The notes below the pieces were generated by a model. The model saw nothing but the letters and a program-made list of their open reading frames with translations. It had not been told where the DNA came from and did not search any database. A DNA stretch of 28,394 nucleotides from JAHWJX01 sp036386655. GTDB taxonomy: Bacteria; Pseudomonadota; Alphaproteobacteria; Caulobacterales; Caulobacteraceae. Location: NCBI GenBank assembly GCA_036386655.1, contig DASVVG010000144.1:1-28394 (forward strand), in the 5' to 3' direction. Position 1 is the stretch's first letter. Each line of letters begins with the position of its first letter. Made by a program: the position numbers and the translations under genes. This document shows positions 25,319-28,394 of this stretch, one piece after another.

Positions 25319-27016
25319 ATGGCCTCCGCCGCGACCCTGACCGGACTTTCCGCCTACGCCCGCGAGGCGCGCAGCTGGCCGTTCGAACAGGCGCGCGCGC
25401 TGCTCGCGCGCGTGCTGCGGCTGCGGCTTTCGGGCGACGAGGCCCGCGAGGCGGGCGATCTGATCGTGGGCGGCGACGCCGCCGGCGCTGTCGGGCGCTT
25501 CGCCGCGTTGGCGCAGCCGGTGGTGTTCGAGACGGGGTACGGGCCATCGGGCCTGCCGCACCTCGGCACCTTCCAGGAGGTGGCGCGCACGACGATGGTG
25601 CGGGTGGCGTTCCGCGCTCTGACCGAGGACGCGATCCCGACGCGGCTGATCTGCTTCTCCGACGACATGGACGGACTGCGGAAGGCGCCCGGCAACGTGC
25701 CCAACCAGGAGATGCTGCTGGAGGACCTCGGCAAGCCGCTGACGGTGGTGCGTGATCCGTTCGGCACCCACGAGAGCTTCGGGGCGCACAACAACGCGCG
25801 GCTGCGCGCCTTCCTGGACGGTTTCGGGTTCGACTATGAGTTCACGTCCTCCACAGCGTGCTACCGGGCGGGCCGCTTCGACGCGACGCTGCTGAAGGCG
25901 CTGGAGCGGTTCGACGACATCCAGAAGGTGATGCTGCCGACGCTCGGGCCGGAGCGGCGTGCGACCTACTCGCCGTTCCTGCCGATCAGCCCGAGCACGG
26001 GCCGGGTGCTGCAGGTGCCCACGCTCGAGCGGAACGTAGAGCGCGGCACGATCGTGTTCGAGGACGAGGACGGGTCTCGCGTCGAGACGCCGGTGACGGG
26101 CGGCCGGGTGAAGCTGCAGTGGAAGCCGGACTGGGCGATGCGCTGGGCCGCGCTCGGCGTCGACTACGAGATGAGCGGCAAGGACCTGATCGACTCCGTG
26201 AAGGCGTCGGCGCAGATTTGCCGCGCGTTGGGCCGCGAGCCGCCGGAAACCTTCATCTTCGAACTCTTCCTCGACGAGAACGGGGAGAAGATCTCCAAGT
26301 CGCGCGGCAACGGACTGAGCATGGAGGAGTGGCTGCGCTACGGCGCGCCGGAGAGCCTCGCCTACTACATCTTCCAGTCGCCGAAGTCGGCGAAGAAGCT
26401 CTACTTCGACATCATCCCGAAGGCGGCCGACGAGTACCTGCAGCAGCTCGACGCCTACGCTGGGCAGGAGCCGGCCAAGCGGCTCGACAACCCGGTGTGG
26501 CACGTCCACCAGGCGGCGCCGCCGGAGCGCGGGTCCCCCGTGTCGTTCGGGCTGCTGCTGAACCTGGTGTCGGCGTCGAACGCCTCCACCCGCGACATCC
26601 TTTGGGGCTTCATCTCGCGCTACAGCCCGGGCGCGACGCGGGAGAGCGAGCCGCTGCTCGACCGGCTCGTGGACTACGCGATCAACTACTACGAGGACTT
26701 CGTGAAACCGGCGAAGCGGTTCCGCGAGCCGGACGCGCGGGAGCGGGCGGCGATCCTCGACCTGCGGGCGCGGCTCGAGGCGCTGCCGGCGGACTGCCGC
26801 GACCATGAGACGATCCAGAACGAGGTGTACGCGGCGGGCAAGGCGGCGGAGTTCGAGCCGCTGCGGGCGTGGTTCCAGGCGCTCTACGAGGTGCTGCTGG
26901 GCCAGAGCCAGGGGCCGCGCTTCGGCTCGTTCGTCGCCATCTTCGGAATCCCGGAGACGATCAGCCTGATCGACGGGGCGCTCGCGCGCGACGCGGCGCA
27001 CGAGGCGGCGCTCTAG
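25319..27016 (+). CDS. lysS: Lysyl-tRNA synthetase, class I
   Basis: Charges tRNA-Lys with lysine. This is the class I enzyme found in archaea and alphaproteobacteria, unrelated in fold to the class II LysRS of E. coli. The Rossmann signature HIGH appears as HLGT (81-84), and KISKS (324-328) is intact. GYGPSGLPHLGTF, CFSDDMDGLRK and DWAMRWAALGVDYEMSGKD are characteristic. The 565-residue length is slightly above the common 520-550. ATG 25319 follows GAGGAG at 5 nt and is well supported. It converges on the S24 repressor gene, 45 bp away with no strong terminator. Confidence 0.95.
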   Translation: MASAATLTGLSAYAREARSWPFEQARALLARVLRLRLSGDEAREAGDLIVGGDAAGAVGRFAALAQPVVFETGYGPSGLPHLGTFQEVARTTMVRVAFRALTEDAIPTRLICFSDDMDGLRKAPGNVPNQEMLLEDLGKPLTVVRDPFGTHESFGAHNNARLRAFLDGFGFDYEFTSSTACYRAGRFDATLLKALERFDDIQKVMLPTLGPERRATYSPFLPISPSTGRVLQVPTLERNVERGTIVFEDEDGSRVETPVTGGRVKLQWKPDWAMRWAALGVDYEMSGKDLIDSVKASAQICRALGREPPETFIFELFLDENGEKISKSRGNGLSMEEWLRYGAPESLAYYIFQSPKSAKKLYFDIIPKAADEYLQQLDAYAGQEPAKRLDNPVWHVHQAAPPERGSPVSFGLLLNLVSASNASTRDILWGFISRYSPGATRESEPLLDRLVDYAINYYEDFVKPAKRFREPDARERAAILDLRARLEALPADCRDHETIQNEVYAAGKAAEFEPLRAWFQALYEVLLGQSQGPRFGSFVAIFGIPETISLIDGALARDAAHEAAL

Positions 27017-27061
27017 GGCTGAGCGGCCCTACGCGCGGCCGTGCTGAAGGGCTGCCCGCCC

Positions 27062-27697
27062 CTACTGGCTCGCCCAGAGGATGCGCGCGATCCAAGCGAC
27101 GTCTTTGCGGTCGAGCGTGCGGCCGGGGTAGTCCGGATTGAGCGAGCGGAGCTCGACGGTCTTCGCGGTCAGCCGCACCAACTCCTTGGCCATGACCTCG
27201 CCTTCGGTGGTCTTCACCACCACGCGATCGCCGCGGCGGGGCTGGACGTCGGGGGCGACCACGATGCGGTCGCCTTCGCGGTAGACCGGCTCCATCGAGT
27301 CGCCGGAGACCTCGAGCGCGTAGACGCCCTCGCGGCCGACGCCGGGAAACTCCACCTCGTCCCAGCCTTGGCCCACCGGGAAGCCGGCGTCGTCGAAGTA
27401 GCCCGCCGCACCGGCCTGGGCGAAGCCCAGCAGGGGCACGCCCCGGTTGCGCGCCTGCGCGCCCTCGGCCATGGCGGCGAACTCGGTGAAGCCGATTCCG
27501 CTGACCCCGAGCACCTTGGCCACGCTCTCCGTGGAGGGCCAGCGCGGCCGGGGCGGGTTGTCGCCGGAGCTGCGCTTGGACTTGTTGAAGCTGGTGGGGT
27601 CCAGCCCGGCGCTGCGGGCGAGCCCCGAGGCGCTCATGCCGAGCCGCGCCGCCAGCGCGTCGATCGCGGACCAGATCTGGGTGTGGGAAAGGGCCAC
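27062..27697 (-). CDS. HTH-type repressor with S24 (LexA/CI-like) self-cleavage domain
   Basis: A 211-residue regulator. Residues 5-70 form a Cro/CI-like helix-turn-helix (LGMSASGLARSAGLDPTSFNKSKR). The C-terminal S24 peptidase domain has Ser134 in VSGDSMEP and Lys171 in VMAKEL as catalytic dyad. A likely cleavage bond is Ala95-Gly96 in FAQAGAAG. This layout matches phage-type repressors that cut themselves when RecA is activated, and also chromosomal S24 regulators. GTG 27697 has GAGG 6 nt upstream. No phage genes are nearby, so it looks like a chromosomal regulator. It is not LexA itself, whose winged HTH differs. Targets are unknown apart from possible autoregulation. Confidence 0.88.
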   Translation of the reverse strand: MALSHTQIWSAIDALAARLGMSASGLARSAGLDPTSFNKSKRSSGDNPPRPRWPSTESVAKVLGVSGIGFTEFAAMAEGAQARNRGVPLLGFAQAGAAGYFDDAGFPVGQGWDEVEFPGVGREGVYALEVSGDSMEPVYREGDRIVVAPDVQPRRGDRVVVKTTEGEVMAKELVRLTAKTVELRSLNPDYPGRTLDRKDVAWIARILWASQ

Positions 27698-27722
27698 GGC
27701 CGCCTCGGCTCAAGAACCCGTA

Positions 27723-27751
27723 GGAATATCAACCGGAACTAGGAAAGGCAA
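27723..27751 (-). promoter_or_regulatory. Promoter of the S24 repressor gene, with a TAGGAA direct repeat
   Basis: On the minus strand TTGCCT (27751-27746) and TATTCC (27728-27723) are separated by exactly 17 nt. RNA would begin near 27716, about 20 nt before the GTG. On the plus strand TAGGAA occurs at 27721 and 27740, 19 bp apart (about two helical turns), one copy on each promoter box. This is a natural place for an autorepressor to bind. The promoter starts only 4 bp past the stop of the upstream membrane-protein gene. Confidence 0.55.
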
Positions 27752-27754
27752 CCG

Positions 27755-28204
27755 CTAGGCGGCGGCGAGCTTCAGGTCGGCCGCGGGCTTGCGGCCCCAA
27801 CGGTGCGCGCAGGCGCCGGCGATCAGGGTCCCCTGCAGCAGCAGCCCGGAGAGGTTCAGCGCCGCCATATAGGCGAAGGGGCTCAGGGGGAAGCCGATGG
27901 CCCGCGTGGCGGAGAACACCATCACGAAGGTCATGGCGACGCCGGCGACGCCCGGCCAGAGCTTCTCAGGATTCCTCAGCGCCAGCGCCCCGAACGCGAG
28001 CGCCGTGCAGATGTCGATCACCATGAACACGACGGGCGAAGGATCCACGCCCATGAGCGCGCCCGCGACCGCGGTAGCGCTGACGTTGGCGAACATGATC
28101 CCGGCGCCGGTCCGCTCCACGCGGCCGCCGATCACGACGGTGAACAGCAGCGTGAACGCCACCATCCCCACGACGATCAGGTTCAGCACCGCCTCCAAAG
28201 GCAA
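27755..28204 (-). CDS. Small integral membrane protein, unknown function (149 aa)
   Basis: A 149-residue hydrophobic protein with four or five predicted transmembrane helices (about 7-27, 36-53, 56-76, 83-101 and 109-131) and a short basic cytosolic tail (HRWGRKPAADLK). No catalytic motif or known family is recognised. The start is TTG 28204, with GGGAG about 6 nt upstream; no ATG lies near the N-terminus. MPLEAVLNLIVVGMVAF begins the first helix directly. It precedes the S24 repressor gene by 57 nt, but a separate promoter for that gene suggests they are not a strict operon. Confidence 0.72.
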   Translation of the reverse strand: MPLEAVLNLIVVGMVAFTLLFTVVIGGRVERTGAGIMFANVSATAVAGALMGVDPSPVVFMVIDICTALAFGALALRNPEKLWPGVAGVAMTFVMVFSATRAIGFPLSPFAYMAALNLSGLLLQGTLIAGACAHRWGRKPAADLKLAAA

Positions 28205-28274
28205 GACGCTCTCCCAAGCTTCCTCGGAAGAACGTCTAAACGACAGCCTTTAAGAACCTGTTAGGCGTAACGCC

Positions 28275-28394
28275 TCAGGCGGCGCGGACGCCCTCGTCGG
28301 CCCCGGCGACGGTGAAGGTGTGCGCGATGCCCATCTCGTTGCGGAAGTCGATCGTCTTCATGACGGCGTAGGCTTCGTTGTGGCCTTCGATGAA
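28275..28394 (-). CDS. C-terminal end of an unidentified protein (runs off right edge)
   Basis: The last 120 bp hold an open frame on the minus strand ending in TGA at 28275. It gives 39 residues: FIEGHNEAYAVMKTIDFRNE, then MGIAHTFTVAGADEGVRAA. The balanced composition and GC-rich third positions look coding, but too little is present to name the family. A small dyad, AGGCG-taa-CGCCT (28263-28275), touches its stop and could aid termination. The 28205-28274 gap to the membrane-protein gene is AT-richer and probably contains that gene's promoter. Confidence 0.55.
   Translation of the reverse strand, partial: FIEGHNEAYAVMKTIDFRNEMGIAHTFTVAGADEGVRAA

Noticed and set aside
25151..27001. A 616-codon minus-strand frame opposite lysS
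   Set aside because: Same GC-driven antisense artefact; the plus strand has intact HLGT and KISKS motifs.
27062..27697. Prophage remnant marked by the CI-like repressor
   Set aside because: No integrase, Cro, structural phage genes or att-like repeats are found on either side.
27698..27754. An SOS LexA box upstream of the S24 repressor gene
   Set aside because: Two GTTC sequences occur on the minus strand but are 18-19 nt apart, not the 7-nt spacing of the alphaproteobacterial box.

Overview
The window is GC-rich (roughly 70% by eye) and about 95% coding. Operons are tight and many starts are GTG or TTG. The gene content fits a free-living alphaproteobacterium, most likely Caulobacteraceae (Caulobacter/Phenylobacterium-like): GTP-type PEP carboxykinase, class I PHA synthase, a UrcA-family periplasmic protein, class I lysyl-tRNA synthetase, a small CHAP protein, and a xylose-dehydrogenase-like SDR. 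That placement is an inference from gene families, not from a marker gene. I saw no rRNA, tRNA, CRISPR array, insertion sequence or prophage.

Layout. 1-4420: carbon storage and gluconeogenesis. The start of pckG (runs off the left edge), phaC with a small gene of unknown function just upstream, and a divergent LysR-type regulator. 4417-11027: histidine utilisation in two divergent operons. On the minus strand hutU-hutH is followed by an FAD oxidoreductase of the L-2-hydroxyglutarate oxidase type; on the plus strand lies hutG-hutI. Together they encode the four-step route histidine -> urocanate -> imidazolonepropionate -> formimidoylglutamate -> glutamate + formamide. The ~200-bp divergent promoter region holds a perfect hairpin, a TATAAT box and a 9-bp tandem repeat. 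11096-13543: urcA, then a LytS/LytTR two-component pair. 13544-23073: a sugar region. A minus-strand operon (GH1-like glycosidase, aldose epimerase, pyruvate kinase) and a small barrel-like protein diverge from a plus-strand operon (IlvD/Edd-type sugar-acid dehydratase, SDR sugar dehydrogenase, 2-dehydro-3-deoxygalactonokinase, KDPGal aldolase, ferredoxin reductase). I read this as a De Ley-Doudoroff galactose/galactoside pathway lacking a lactonase and a transporter in this window. 23070-28394: mixed functions: CorA transporter, CHAP protein, small hypothetical protein, LysRS, a self-cleaving-type S24 repressor, a membrane protein, and the C-terminal tail of an unidentified gene.

Architecture. 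Six within-operon junctions use 4-nt overlaps: GTGA (hutU/hutH, hutH/oxidoreductase, hutG/hutI), ATGA (kinase/regulator, dgoK/dgoA) and TTGA (SDR/dgoK); a seventh (dehydratase/SDR) overlaps by 1 nt. Three convergent pairs end on palindromes that are stop codons on both strands (CTAG at 4417 and 23070, TGATCA at 13541), leaving no room for a terminator between them. The most interesting leads are the oxidoreductase built into the hut operon, the histidine-codon tandem repeat in front of hutG, the divergent GH1-like enzyme in the galactose region, and the shared palindromic stops. I found no clear evidence for an entirely new system.
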